From assembly GCA_016650295.1 (NCBI GenBank), contig JAENWA010000098.1, positions 1 through 64,000 of the forward strand: DNA of 64,000 bases, in the 5' to 3' direction. Made by a program: the position numbers and the translations under genes. Every line of letters begins with the position of its first letter. The stretch's first letter is position 1. Under the pieces are notes generated by a model that had not been told where the DNA came from, searched no databases, and saw only the letters and a program-made list of their open reading frames with translations. The stretch comes from Desulfuromonadales bacterium (GTDB lineage: Bacteria; Desulfobacterota; Desulfuromonadia; Geobacterales; Pseudopelobacteraceae). Shown here in pieces: positions 8,995-18,222 of the stretch.

Positions 8995-9699
8995 CTATTT
9001 CCCGGGCATCAAGGCTGATTTGATCTCGCCTTCCAAGGTTTCCAGATTGAATTCCGGTTTGATGGCAATACTCAGGTAGTGTTGCTTGGAATCATACATC
9101 AGCAGATGGAAGTCGTGGGATTGAACAGCAGCGGCCTTGACATCTCCCAGTCCCATCAGTTCACCCAAGCGCGTGCCGGTTTTTGCCAGAAACAGTCCCT
9201 TTGTTGCCAGGGTCGTTGCCTCAAGACTGGTGTCCTGCAGCGGGGTGCCATCCTTGTCCAGAAGAACAGCGTAGGTTACGCCAGTTACATCCAGCAGGCG
9301 GGCTGCCACCTTGCTCATGGTCCGCCGCGGAGTGACCGAAGGTCCGGAACCGCCTCCCGGATCAGTGCCCCCGAACCGTTCTTCATCCAGCCGACGCAGG
9401 GCTTCCATCAGCAGAACATCGGTTCGGTAATGAATCGTGCAGACATTAGAGACCATCTCCGGATGGATGTTAAAGCTTCCTCCAGGCCATTTGATGATCT
9501 GGTAAATAGCCTCTTCTCCGGTCGTCTTGCCTTGTACGGCATGGATAATCTCGCCATCGGCGAAGTAGATGACACCTTCACTGTTGCCATATATGACAGT
9601 GATGCAGCCGGTGTATTTATTATGGCCCTTGAGCTGGATTACATCTGTAAGAGAGAGTCCAGCTACTGCACCCTGGAAGCCGTTGATGTTGTCAGCCAT
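8995..9699 (-). CDS. DUF4388 (PATAN) plus roadblock-like protein
   Basis: From the ATG at 9699 the product is 234 residues. The N-terminal 95 match DUF4388 (FQGAVAGLSLTDVIQLKGHNKYTGCI, VIYFADGEIIHA, GEEAIYQIIKWPGGSFNI), a module tied to signalling and gliding proteins in deltaproteobacteria. The C-terminal part (MSKVAARLLDVTGVTYAVLLDKDGTPLQ...) looks like a roadblock/LC7 fold. The frame extends to 9771, but those codons overlap an AT-rich promoter-like stretch, so the later start is preferred. It probably works with the downstream roadblock protein, perhaps as partner of a GTPase encoded elsewhere. Confidence 0.75.
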   Translation of the reverse strand: MADNINGFQGAVAGLSLTDVIQLKGHNKYTGCITVIYGNSEGVIYFADGEIIHAVQGKTTGEEAIYQIIKWPGGSFNIHPEMVSNVCTIHYRTDVLLMEALRRLDEERFGGTDPGGGSGPSVTPRRTMSKVAARLLDVTGVTYAVLLDKDGTPLQDTSLEATTLATKGLFLAKTGTRLGELMGLGDVKAAAVQSHDFHLLMYDSKQHYLSIAIKPEFNLETLEGEIKSALMPGK

Positions 9700-9811
9700 C
9701 TGTGTCAGCCTGTCTTCGGATGAATTATGCTCATCTGTATAAGTGAGCGAAGCGTAGTATATTAAACACAACTTAGTTATAAGTTCAAGTACGAAATCGA
9801 AGGCGGTTTAT

Positions 9812-9842
9812 AAAAAAACCCGCCGGGTTTCCGGCGGGGTTG
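9812..9842 (-). terminator. rho-independent terminator of the CoA-transferase gene
   Basis: Read leftward, AACCCCGCCGG pairs with CCGGCGGGTT across a four-base loop and is followed by seven T. It lies 25 bases beyond the CoA-transferase stop. Confidence 0.9.
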
Positions 9843-9866
9843 GAGTAACCAAAACCAGTATAAAAA

Positions 9867-11471
9867 CTACTCGCAGAGATCCAGTTTGATATCCCAGTTT
9901 TTGATCTTCATGGTGCCGTTTCTCTCAAGATTGAGGTGCATCTTGAAGGCGCGATCCCACAGCTGCGGCTCATGGGCTACCTTGCGGCGCAGGCAGTCCG
10001 CCAGGGCCATCTCGTAGTACTCGGTCAGAATCGGCTTGTAATCCGGATGGGCGCACTTCTCGATGATAACCTTGGCGCGGTCGCGTGGGCAGAGTCCGCG
10101 CAGGTCGGCCAGACCCTGCTCGGTGATCACGCAGTCCAGGTCGTGCTCGGTGTGGTCAATGTGCGAACAGTGCGGCACAACGCAGGAGATGCCGTTCGGG
10201 TCGGTCTTGCTGGGACGGCTGGACGGCGTGTGCATCATCTTCAGATAGCCGTTGCGCAGGAAGTCGCCTGAGCCGCCCAGGCCATTGATCATGCGGGTAC
10301 CGCCAACCAGGGTCGAGTTGGCATGAGCATACATGTCGATCTCGACGGGAGTGTTCATGGCGATACACCCCAGACGGCGGATCGGCTCAGGGGCGTTAGA
10401 GATGGAGAGCGGACGCAGGGTGATCTTGTCGAAATATTTGTCCATGTTGTCGAAGAACTTCGGGAAACCCGGAGTCGCCGAGAGCGAGAGCGAACAGGAA
10501 GAGGCGTGGTCCAGTTTGCCTGAGTCGAACAGATCAAGCATGGTGTCCTGCAAAACTTCGGTGTAGACCGACAGGTTGTAGAAGGGACCCTTGGCCAGGC
10601 CGCCGATGACGGCGTTGGCGATGGAGCCGACGCCCGACTGGAGCGGCAACAGGTTGTCCGGCAGGCGGCCCATTTTCACTTCATGGGTAAAGAATTCGAT
10701 GACGTGGTTGGCAATGGCTTCCGAGGTGTCGTCCTGCTCGGCGAAGGCGCGGCCCTGGTCACGAAGTTTGGACTCAACCACGGCGATGATCTTCTGGGGG
10801 TCGCAGGGGATCGAGGTGGAGCCGATGCGGGTACCGGCCTTGGTGATGCCCAGGACCTGACGGTTGGGTGGGGTGCCGCAGGAGACCAGGTCGTGGATGC
10901 CCTCAAAGGAAGGCTGGCCGGTGTTAACCTCGATGATGATCCTGTCGCACATCATCAGGATTTCCGGAATGACGCCGCAGGATGAGGTCGGGACCAGGCT
11001 GCCGTCTTCGGTGATGGCGGATACTTCGATGATGGCCAGGTCAAGCCTGCCGCTCTCGCTGTCTTTTGTATAAAAGCCGTAACCCAGATCCTGGGCGAAC
11101 AGGGAGAGGTGTTTGTCTCCCATGCGGATACGACCTTCGTTGATGCCGGCGGCGATGTTCTTACCGGTCTGGTACGGCCAACGGCGGTCGATCATGTCAT
11201 TTACAGCCCAACGGTCTTCGGTCTCGGCACCGACGGAGGCTCCAATGAACAGGTTGAACTTCCACTTGCCCTGAAGGTTGTTTTTTTCGACGTGCTCAGC
11301 CACTGCGATGGGCACCACTTTCGGGTAACCGGCGGGGGTGAAGCCGGACCAGCCCAGGTTCATGCCCGGTTTGAAAAACTGGACGGTCTCTTCGGCCGTC
11401 ATGACCTTGCTTAAAAGTGATTTGTGACGTACGCGGTCTTGCAGGGTACCGTAATTCTTCGTGTGTGGCAT
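9867..11471 (-). CDS. acetyl-CoA hydrolase/transferase family: succinyl-CoA:acetate CoA-transferase
   Basis: The 534-residue protein is a full-length member of the acetyl-CoA hydrolase/transferase family: N-terminal region with GMNLGWSGFTPAGYPKVVP, central QPSFEGIHD, and C-terminal GLGGSGDFLRNG plus VITEQGLADLRG motifs. In Geobacter such enzymes (called Ato) activate acetate with succinyl-CoA, closing the TCA cycle when acetate is the electron donor; hydrolase activity is the alternative. AAGGAGG precedes the start, and a strong terminator follows, so it is monocistronic. The 200-base AT-rich region upstream probably holds its promoter. Confidence 0.9.
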   Translation of the reverse strand: MPHTKNYGTLQDRVRHKSLLSKVMTAEETVQFFKPGMNLGWSGFTPAGYPKVVPIAVAEHVEKNNLQGKWKFNLFIGASVGAETEDRWAVNDMIDRRWPYQTGKNIAAGINEGRIRMGDKHLSLFAQDLGYGFYTKDSESGRLDLAIIEVSAITEDGSLVPTSSCGVIPEILMMCDRIIIEVNTGQPSFEGIHDLVSCGTPPNRQVLGITKAGTRIGSTSIPCDPQKIIAVVESKLRDQGRAFAEQDDTSEAIANHVIEFFTHEVKMGRLPDNLLPLQSGVGSIANAVIGGLAKGPFYNLSVYTEVLQDTMLDLFDSGKLDHASSCSLSLSATPGFPKFFDNMDKYFDKITLRPLSISNAPEPIRRLGCIAMNTPVEIDMYAHANSTLVGGTRMINGLGGSGDFLRNGYLKMMHTPSSRPSKTDPNGISCVVPHCSHIDHTEHDLDCVITEQGLADLRGLCPRDRAKVIIEKCAHPDYKPILTEYYEMALADCLRRKVAHEPQLWDRAFKMHLNLERNGTMKIKNWDIKLDLCE

Positions 11472-11678
11472 CTCCTACCTCCTTGTTTGTTTGTGGTGTC
11501 TACAGGCACATTCTGTCTTGAAAATCCTGTTGCGAAAAGAAACATTAATGGTAAAATATATAATTATTCCAACAAGTTTGATGCGAATTATTTGTTAATC
11601 AAACAAAGTAGAACCGGATTTTACTCATCCGACCCTGTTTAGTCAAGACAAAATGTATACAGAATACAAGGGGGCGCT

Positions 11679-11969
11679 TCAACTCTCGAAGTCAACTGCC
11701 GCAATAGAGGAGCAGACCGCTTTCATGTGCGGCACTACTTCTCCGGCGTGGTAGGGGTGTACCTGATACTCCTGAAGGTCGGCCAGGGAGTCAAATCGGG
11801 TTATGAGGGCGATATCGTAGGATCGTTCGGAACGGATAACATCGATGCCCGCTTCCAGATGACGCAACTGCGCAATCTGCCCTTGCATGCTCAATAGCTT
11901 GGCGTGCGTTGCCGCAAGGTTTTCCGTAGATGGATCGGATAATTTGAACAGAACGATATGTGTAACCAT
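11679..11969 (-). CDS. Dabb-domain (stress-responsive A/B barrel) protein
   Basis: The 96-residue product starts MVTHIVLFKLSDPSTEN and contains YDIALITRFDSLADLQEYQVHPYH, the typical Dabb ferredoxin-like barrel, which forms dimers. Members have varied or unknown functions, from plant stress proteins to small cyclases. AAGGAGA lies just before the ATG. It is alone between the CoA-transferase promoter region and a small membrane-protein gene. Confidence 0.88.
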   Translation of the reverse strand: MVTHIVLFKLSDPSTENLAATHAKLLSMQGQIAQLRHLEAGIDVIRSERSYDIALITRFDSLADLQEYQVHPYHAGEVVPHMKAVCSSIAAVDFES

Positions 11970-12080
11970 GGTGCGTGTCTCCTTGACTGGTCTGTTTGAT
12001 TGCGGTTTCTGAAGTTTCTGGTATACATCGGCATTCCGCTGCTGTCAATGCTGCCGAAAGCTGTCCGAAGACACAACTGA

Positions 12081-12422
12081 TTACCTGCCGGCTGTTTCGG
12101 GCGACTCTCCTTCATCACGGCCTTTCATGCAGTCGACAATCGCGAAAACCCACACCAGGGCAAAACCCGCCAGCAACATTTTACCAAGTCCGGCTACTCC
12201 GTGCAGTGCCGTCAGTACGTCAGTTGTGTTGATCCCGCCGGAGACGGCCTGGGCCGCAATAACAGGCGCCAGTCCTTTCAACAGAACAAACAGCGCCAGC
12301 AGCATGAGCAGATTGACCAGCATGATAATGGCGACGCCGGCCACCTTGCGCCCAAGGTAGAGGTGTCCCAGCCCGGGCAATACCAGGGCAGTGAGCAGCA
12401 GGGCGGTTTTCCTTCGATTCAT
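12081..12422 (-). CDS. small TM2-like membrane protein
   Basis: From the ATG at 12422 the product is 113 residues with three hydrophobic segments; the first ends in LPGLGHLYLGRKVAGVAI, which resembles the GxGxFYLG turn of TM2-type proteins. Start choice follows an ATGA overlap with the stop of the upstream inositol-phosphatase gene, indicating translational coupling. A longer frame to 12521 merely runs through that gene. Function unknown. Confidence 0.75.
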   Translation of the reverse strand: MNRRKTALLLTALVLPGLGHLYLGRKVAGVAIIMLVNLLMLLALFVLLKGLAPVIAAQAVSGGINTTDVLTALHGVAGLGKMLLAGFALVWVFAIVDCMKGRDEGESPETAGR

Positions 12423-13219
12423 TCGGCAGCCTCCCGGTTTGGTGTTGTCAGCATGGCAACCATGCTGTCGTGGATCAGGCCATTGCTGGCGACAATGCGG
12501 TGGTTGAAGATATCGTAGCACGATCCGTCAAAGGTTGTTACGACCCCGCCGGCCTCCCGGACCAGCAGCACACCTGCCGCCACATCCCAGGCTTTCAGCT
12601 TCAGCTCCCAGAATCCGTCAAGCCTGCCGGCGGCAACATAGGCCAGGTCCAGTGCGGCTGCACCGGCCCTGCGAATACCGCGGGCAGCCTTCTGAAAAGC
12701 GATGAAGTTGCTGAAGTTGTTGACCGGGTCGCTGGCACAATCATACGGGAAACCGGTTCCCAGCAGGGTGTCCCGCAGGGGAGAGCGGCTGGAGACGTGC
12801 AGACGGTTACCGTTTAAGAACGCGCCACCGCCGCTGGTTGCCGTGAAAAGCTCGTCGTGCATCGGATTATAGATTACGCCGGCCACCAGCTCTCCGGCCG
12901 ATTCAAGTCCGATCGACACGCAGAACCAAGGGAAGCCGTGGGCATAATTGGTCGTGCCATCCAGGGGGTCGATAATCCAGCGAAAGGAAGAACTGCCCGG
13001 CGGATATTCTCCCTCTTCGGCAACGATTCCGTGATCCGGGAAATTCCCGAGGATATGTTCGACGATCAAGCGTTCTGACTCCTGATCGACCTCAGTCACC
13101 AGGTTCTTGTCACCCTTCATCATCACATCCAGTGTCGATGCAAAACGGTACTGCTGGTATCTTCCTGCGATCCTGGCCGATTCAACGGCGGTGTCAAGGT
13201 ACTGCTGCCAACTGGACAT
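12419..13219 (-). CDS. suhB: inositol-1-monophosphatase family protein
   Basis: The 266-residue product (MSSWQQYLDT, GGAGG 5 bases upstream of 13219) contains the Mg-dependent phosphatase motifs: GIVAEEGEYPPG (metal Glu), WIIDPLDGTTNYAHG (Asp84 and Asp87) and the late LKAWDVAAGVLLVREAGG with metal-binding WD. The family dephosphorylates inositol-1-phosphate or related sugar phosphates; the E. coli SuhB member also acts in rRNA antitermination. The first start at 13231 lacks a ribosome site. Coupled to the downstream membrane-protein gene. Confidence 0.9.
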   Translation of the reverse strand: MSSWQQYLDTAVESARIAGRYQQYRFASTLDVMMKGDKNLVTEVDQESERLIVEHILGNFPDHGIVAEEGEYPPGSSSFRWIIDPLDGTTNYAHGFPWFCVSIGLESAGELVAGVIYNPMHDELFTATSGGGAFLNGNRLHVSSRSPLRDTLLGTGFPYDCASDPVNNFSNFIAFQKAARGIRRAGAAALDLAYVAAGRLDGFWELKLKAWDVAAGVLLVREAGGVVTTFDGSCYDIFNHRIVASNGLIHDSMVAMLTTPNREAAE

Positions 13220-13330
13220 GGAATCCTCCAAAACTCTAACTTAGATTATTCGTGGCACGCGTGTTCCATTAATCCTAGTAACGGGATTACGCCATTTCCT
13301 GCTCGATGGCAGACTGACAAATATTGAGGT

Positions 13331-16144
13331 TCAAATCTTCACGGTCTTGTATAGAAAATTCTTGAATTTGAACAACCGACGCGCCTGTTCCTGCCCGGCT
13401 CCGTCCCCGATGGCCTTCAGGTAGCGCGCTACAGCCGGCATGGTTTTGCCGGCCAGTTCCCTGGCCTTCTCGATCACCAGCCGGACCGTTTCCCGCGAGA
13501 TATCGCTGCGTGAAAACGGTTCATACACCTCGCCCCAGAAATTGCCGCCGCCCTTGATCCGATCCATGATATCAGCTGCCAGGCGCTCATCCAGATTGCG
13601 CGCAGCAGGCAGCTGCGTCGCCGGTTCAGCAGCGCCCGTTCCGGCAATGGCTAGACGGATTGAATCGGCGTTGATGATATTCTTGGTGCGAAAGAACAGC
13701 GCCCGCAGGAGGATGCTGCGCAGTTCCCGGATGTTGCCCTTGTAGTTATGCCGCATGAGAACATCCTTGGCCTCCATGGTCAGCGCAGGCGGCTTCTCGG
13801 CGGCTTCCTCCTCGCCGCGGTAGGTGCGATACAGCTTGCCCAGAAAGTGTACCGACAGGTCGGGGATATCCTCGCGGCGCTCGTTGAGAGACGGCAGGCG
13901 GATGGAGAGTTCCGACAAGCGGTGATACAGGTCTTCGCGGAAGCGTCCGGCCGCGATTTCATCCTGCAGGTTCTTGTTGGTGGCCGCCACCAGCAGCACG
14001 CGGCTGTAACGTTCGGCACTGTCTCCCAGGCGCATGAAGCCTCCGTTATCGAGGAAGCGCAGCAGCTGCACCTGTGTTTTGGGATCGGCGTCACCGATCT
14101 CGTCCAGAAAGACGATACCCCCCATGGTTTCTTCCAGAATCCCGCGCCGGTCACTGTAGGCCCCGGTATAGGCGCCCTTTTTGTGGCCGAACAGTTCCGA
14201 ATAGGTCAAATCGCCGGAATAGGCGGCGATATTGCACTTCTTGACCGGCAGTTCCCCGCCCGGATTGATGTCCCGGCGGTAAAATCCATTGAGCTTGTTG
14301 TAGAGGTTGTTGAAGAAGAACTCCTTGCCCGAGCCGGTCTGGCCGGTAACAAGAATCGAGGGGAGCCCGATGGTGGCCTCCTGGAGGATGTTGCGGGCCC
14401 AGTAGACAATGCGGTTGAAGAGCGGCGGCGAGATGGTGTTGATGAAATCGACCACTTCCTGGGATTTGGGGCTGTTGCCGATGATGTTGCCCAGAAGGTA
14501 GGAGGATACGTGGGGGTCCTTGTAGGCCACGTCGGTCGTCAGGCGGTTGACCTCACCCTGCAGGCGTTCGATGCGCTGCAGGTCGGAGATATGGCGGGCC
14601 GTCAGGGAGCCAATGATCTGCAGGATCCGGCGATGCTCCTCGCGGAAGTAGTCGTGACGCAGGGAATTGAGGCAGATCACGGCGATGACTTCATCGTCGC
14701 AGATTACCGGCACGGCGATCTCGCTCTTGAGCAGGTCGCTCATGGATCGATGGAACCCGCCCGATTGCTGTTCATCCTCGACCCGGGCAATAATTTTCGG
14801 CTGTTTGGTGGCGGCCACATAGCCGGTCAGGCTGCGCTCCTCCGCAGCAAGTTCCTCAGCGCCGACCGGGAAGGGGGGGATGTATTTCTTCAGCCACTCC
14901 TTGTTCTTGGCACCGATAATGGTGCCGTGCTCATCCTCCACCACCAGCCATTTCACACCGTCGCGTTCGGTCACAATGGCTATGCTGCCGGTATCGGCCC
15001 CGATCAGCTCCGTGGCCTTTGAAAGCACCCTGGTCAGAAACGGCTGCAGGCTCTCGGTGCTCTCGTTCAATAGCTCGGTGATCTCGGATAGTACCCTGAT
15101 CTCCAGGTGCTCGCCCCCCACCTCGCTGATGACCCGTTCAACCATTTCGGCATGGGTCTGGAGAAGTCCCATCTCGAAATCGGTAAAGCGATACAGTTCA
15201 CGGGAGAAGTAATTGACCAGACAGATAATCCGGCGGGTGGCCGGGTTGAAGCGCGGGACGACATACATGGAGCGCAGGGCCATGGATTCGGTCAGGGCCG
15301 GCTTTTGCAGGTTGTGCTTGGTCAGGTCGGCGATATACAGAGGCTTGAGCATGCGGTCATCGGCAATGATGGCCTGATCGTTGATATAGCGGGAGATCAG
15401 CGAGCTGCCCTTTTTCAGGGCGATGGTACCTTGCTGGTCGTAGAGGATCTTGAGCGTTTCGTCTTCAGAGTAACTGGCCAGCACCTCAAGCTCGCCCGAG
15501 CCGGATTCTCCGACCTGGGCCGGCACGAGCACCGATGCCAGCGAAAGTTTCTCGATCAGACGGACCGCCGACCGGACCATCATGTCGGCCGCTTCGCGGG
15601 CCTTGAACTCCTCCAGGCGCCGGGCCAGCTGCACCTGTTGATGATAAATGCGCGCCTGGTCAAGCCGGTCCGCCATGAAACCGGTAAAATCGGCCAGCAG
15701 CGACTTCTCCCCGGCTTTCAGTACCTCGCCGGGATGGTCCTGATCGATGCAGAGTACTCCGATGGATTTGCCCAGGCTGACTACCGGCATGATATAGCTG
15801 GCACGGAAACCGAAACGCTGCGAGAAGGGCCGGTCGGGCGAGTCCGTCTGTGCGGCGGCGACCCGGAAATCAGCCGGATACTGGCTGACAAAGACGCTGG
15901 ATACTATGGTTTCAGTGGAGATGATCGGAAAACTGTGTCGACGGATATCTTCAGCCAGATCCCCGGTGGCATGGACGCAGGAGAGCACCCCGCGGGTGAG
16001 GTCTTCCAGATAGATGCGAATCCGTTCGCTGCCGGAGAGCAGCCGGGCGCCCTCGGCCAGGGCATACAGCAGTTCGCCCTGATTCTCTTTACCGTAGGCG
16101 CCGATCTTGGCGCGCAGACGGGTGATGCGGGAATCGGTTGGCAT
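13331..16144 (-). CDS. large GAF-domain sigma-54 transcription activator
   Basis: This 937-residue protein has an N-terminal sensory half with probably three GAF modules (about 20-180, 190-345, 355-535), one with TTxSVF-like VSSVFVSQYPADFR and GVLCIDQ. It is followed by a sigma-54 AAA+ domain with Walker A GQTGSGKE, the sigma-54 loop as GAYTGA (usual GAFTGA), and FLDEIGD. The C-terminus (FWGEVYEPFSRSDISRETVRL...) lacks a canonical Fis helix-turn-helix and matches an alternative tail seen in some GAF activators. It may therefore bind DNA unusually or act without specific binding. Preceded by a dyad near the start and a GGTTGAA array. Confidence 0.85.
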   Translation of the reverse strand: MPTDSRITRLRAKIGAYGKENQGELLYALAEGARLLSGSERIRIYLEDLTRGVLSCVHATGDLAEDIRRHSFPIISTETIVSSVFVSQYPADFRVAAAQTDSPDRPFSQRFGFRASYIMPVVSLGKSIGVLCIDQDHPGEVLKAGEKSLLADFTGFMADRLDQARIYHQQVQLARRLEEFKAREAADMMVRSAVRLIEKLSLASVLVPAQVGESGSGELEVLASYSEDETLKILYDQQGTIALKKGSSLISRYINDQAIIADDRMLKPLYIADLTKHNLQKPALTESMALRSMYVVPRFNPATRRIICLVNYFSRELYRFTDFEMGLLQTHAEMVERVISEVGGEHLEIRVLSEITELLNESTESLQPFLTRVLSKATELIGADTGSIAIVTERDGVKWLVVEDEHGTIIGAKNKEWLKKYIPPFPVGAEELAAEERSLTGYVAATKQPKIIARVEDEQQSGGFHRSMSDLLKSEIAVPVICDDEVIAVICLNSLRHDYFREEHRRILQIIGSLTARHISDLQRIERLQGEVNRLTTDVAYKDPHVSSYLLGNIIGNSPKSQEVVDFINTISPPLFNRIVYWARNILQEATIGLPSILVTGQTGSGKEFFFNNLYNKLNGFYRRDINPGGELPVKKCNIAAYSGDLTYSELFGHKKGAYTGAYSDRRGILEETMGGIVFLDEIGDADPKTQVQLLRFLDNGGFMRLGDSAERYSRVLLVAATNKNLQDEIAAGRFREDLYHRLSELSIRLPSLNERREDIPDLSVHFLGKLYRTYRGEEEAAEKPPALTMEAKDVLMRHNYKGNIRELRSILLRALFFRTKNIINADSIRLAIAGTGAAEPATQLPAARNLDERLAADIMDRIKGGGNFWGEVYEPFSRSDISRETVRLVIEKARELAGKTMPAVARYLKAIGDGAGQEQARRLFKFKNFLYKTVKI

Positions 16145-16148
16145 AAAG

Positions 16149-16181
16149 ACACCTGTGTGTAGTTTAGTTACACACCAGTGT
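16149..16181. promoter_or_regulatory. dyad just upstream of the sigma-54 activator
   Basis: TGTGTA and TACACA half-sites, with matching outer ACAC/GTGT bases, face each other around a central TTTAG, about 5 bases from the activator ATG at 16144. The symmetry suggests an operator, possibly for autoregulation, but the distance to the start is short and it could be only an mRNA hairpin. Confidence 0.35.
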
Positions 16182-16208
16182 AGCGTTTGAGCCGGTGGGT
16201 GTCAATGG

Positions 16209-16354
16209 GAAGGTTGAAGGTTGAAGGTTGAAGGTTGAAGGTTGAAGGTTGAAGGTTGAAGGTTGAAGGTTGAAGGTTGAGGGTTGAAGGTTGAGGGATG
16301 AGGGATGAGGGATGTAGAAAGTGCGTGGTGCATCTCTCATCTCTCAACCCTCAT
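16209..16354. repeat. GAAGGTT heptamer array ending in an inverted repeat
   Basis: About ten uninterrupted GAAGGTT units run from 16209, then degenerate units (GAGGGTT, GAGGGAT three times) to about 16314. After a short spacer, CATCTCTCATCTCTCAACCC at 16331-16350 is nearly the reverse complement of the degenerate part. The array fills the gap between the 613-residue gene and the sigma-54 activator. No spacers of the CRISPR kind are present. Confidence 0.9.
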
Positions 16355-16360
16355 CTGGTG

Positions 16361-18202
16361 TTAATTAAGCCCCTTGCGGAACTGGTACAGGTCGGCCATA
16401 TCCAGATCGTTCTTTTCGTAGTATTCCCGCTCCAGTTCCTCGACATAGAAACGGTCCAGCCCCGAGTTTTCGAGGAAGTCCTCGCGCAGGCCGACATTTC
16501 GTTCGGCAATGATGGCGGGGAGCAGGGAATGAAGATACATGGCTTCTTTCTTGATGGTAAAGATGGTCTCGTTGAAAAGATGGATGGGGATGTCGCTCTT
16601 TATGCGTTTCTTGGTTTTGAGCTCTTCGTTGACCTCTCGCCGCAGGGCTTCCTGGTTGGTTTTGGTATTGAACTTGGAATAGAAATTACGGATACGGTCC
16701 CGCACATGCTCCAACAGGATGATGGATAAACGCTCCTCCTGATCGATCTCCATGAGCTTCTCGGTCAGCCGCTCTATGGAACCGGTATTGTTCTCGATAG
16801 CGGCCAGGCCATCCAGCAGAGTCATTACCTTGCGGCGCCCGAAACGCCCGAGATAGGCATTCTCAAACAATTCACGTATGAAAAGCTCTACAAAGCAGCC
16901 TTCCCTGAGATTTTCAAAGGCGGCCCGGTGTTCAAGCAGACCGTTCAGCATCTCCTCGGTGACCCGTACGTTCTCCATGAAGGCCAGCTGACCGACCAGA
17001 TTTGAGACGCTGTCAAAACGGTCCAGATAGGTAATTACATAGGAAAAACCATCCAGAAGCGCCGGGTCGGCGCCATCGCGGATCTTCTCGTCGCACACCT
17101 TGCTGGCGCTCAGCATCAGCTGGTCGAAGCCGTGATCACGGTTCTCCATGGCCTTCTTCTTTGCAGTAATCAGGGCCAGCATGTCATCGCGGTCAATCAG
17201 GCTTTCAATATCCTTCTCACGAAGAAAGATCCCTTCCATCACTTCACGGGTGGCAGAGATATAATCAAGCTCAGACTGACTGACCAGACTGAGCCCCTTT
17301 TTAAGCATCTCATCCAGTGTGTAAAAGAGGGCTCCAGGAATCTTGTTGCGAACCGAAAGCGTTTTCAGACGGGTCAGGCGGGCATTATCAACGTGACTGA
17401 TCTCGCCCTTGGCATTACAGGCAAGCAGAATGTTGCGGTACTCATCCACGATGCGCTTGTTGGCCGGGTGGCGGTACATGACATCTATACGCATGCGTTC
17501 CTGCTGGTAGCGATCGATTTGATAGCGGGCAGCCACGTTTGTCAGGAGGGTAAAATCCTCATCGCTGATCTTCTTGTTGCGGAAATACAGCTGGCGGAAC
17601 AGGTCGCGGTACTCCCGGTGACCGCGGTTGATCAGCTTGATGATGAAGAACTGGGCCTCATCGTCCTTGAGAAGCGGGAAAAGCTCGGAAATCAGCTCAT
17701 CATCTCGTTCCTCCCCAACAGCAACGGAACGCTTGATGACCTTGCCGATGCATTTGACCAGTTCTTCCTGCTGGTTTTTAAGTTTGCGGGGGAGTCGCTT
17801 GGAGTGGACGAAGAAGAAGTAGTTGCAGACCGCATTGCCCTCGAAAAATATATTTTCAAAACTTTCGCTGCCGGTGGTGCGGTCACTGAAGCGAACCGTG
17901 CCGGTCGCTTCGTCGGCGCGGGCGCCATACATTACCAGGCGGTTGATGATTTCCGGCTTTACCATGTCGGGCGAGGGCTGATCGACACCAAACATGTACT
18001 CGCAGAAATAACCGCCATTACCCTGGTAAGAGATCCCCTCCGGAGCGACAACGAAATCGTTGCCGGGGGAAAAGATGCGCAGGCGATCTTCCTCCTGGAC
18101 GATGTTGAAGAAATAGCGCTGGTAGGCCTCGGTTCCCACCACCATGGCAAAGTATTCGAGCAGGTCGCCGGTCTGTCCGTGGAGCCTGATGTCTTTATGC
18201 AT
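16361..18202 (-). CDS. conserved protein of unknown function (613 aa)
   Basis: The long product begins MHKDIRLHGQTGDLLEYFAM and is predominantly helical and charged, with no signal peptide and no recognised catalytic motif. An N-terminal beta-rich part (to about 140) precedes a helical body with leucine- and glutamate-rich segments. It recalls an uncharacterised Geobacter family, but I cannot name it with certainty. It follows the MBL hydrolase by 20 bases on the same strand and precedes the GAF/sigma-54 activator, suggesting a conserved signalling set. Function unknown. Confidence 0.7.
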   Translation of the reverse strand: MHKDIRLHGQTGDLLEYFAMVVGTEAYQRYFFNIVQEEDRLRIFSPGNDFVVAPEGISYQGNGGYFCEYMFGVDQPSPDMVKPEIINRLVMYGARADEATGTVRFSDRTTGSESFENIFFEGNAVCNYFFFVHSKRLPRKLKNQQEELVKCIGKVIKRSVAVGEERDDELISELFPLLKDDEAQFFIIKLINRGHREYRDLFRQLYFRNKKISDEDFTLLTNVAARYQIDRYQQERMRIDVMYRHPANKRIVDEYRNILLACNAKGEISHVDNARLTRLKTLSVRNKIPGALFYTLDEMLKKGLSLVSQSELDYISATREVMEGIFLREKDIESLIDRDDMLALITAKKKAMENRDHGFDQLMLSASKVCDEKIRDGADPALLDGFSYVITYLDRFDSVSNLVGQLAFMENVRVTEEMLNGLLEHRAAFENLREGCFVELFIRELFENAYLGRFGRRKVMTLLDGLAAIENNTGSIERLTEKLMEIDQEERLSIILLEHVRDRIRNFYSKFNTKTNQEALRREVNEELKTKKRIKSDIPIHLFNETIFTIKKEAMYLHSLLPAIIAERNVGLREDFLENSGLDRFYVEELEREYYEKNDLDMADLYQFRKGLN

Positions 18203-18222
18203 TACTGCCCTCCTGCCGTGCT

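Noticed and set aside
13250-13266. Plus-strand TGGCAC sequence as a sigma-54 promoter
   Set aside because: The -12 part is TTCC instead of TTGC and no plus-strand gene follows.
16209-16314. CRISPR array
   Set aside because: The 7-base units are contiguous without unique spacers, and there are no cas genes.
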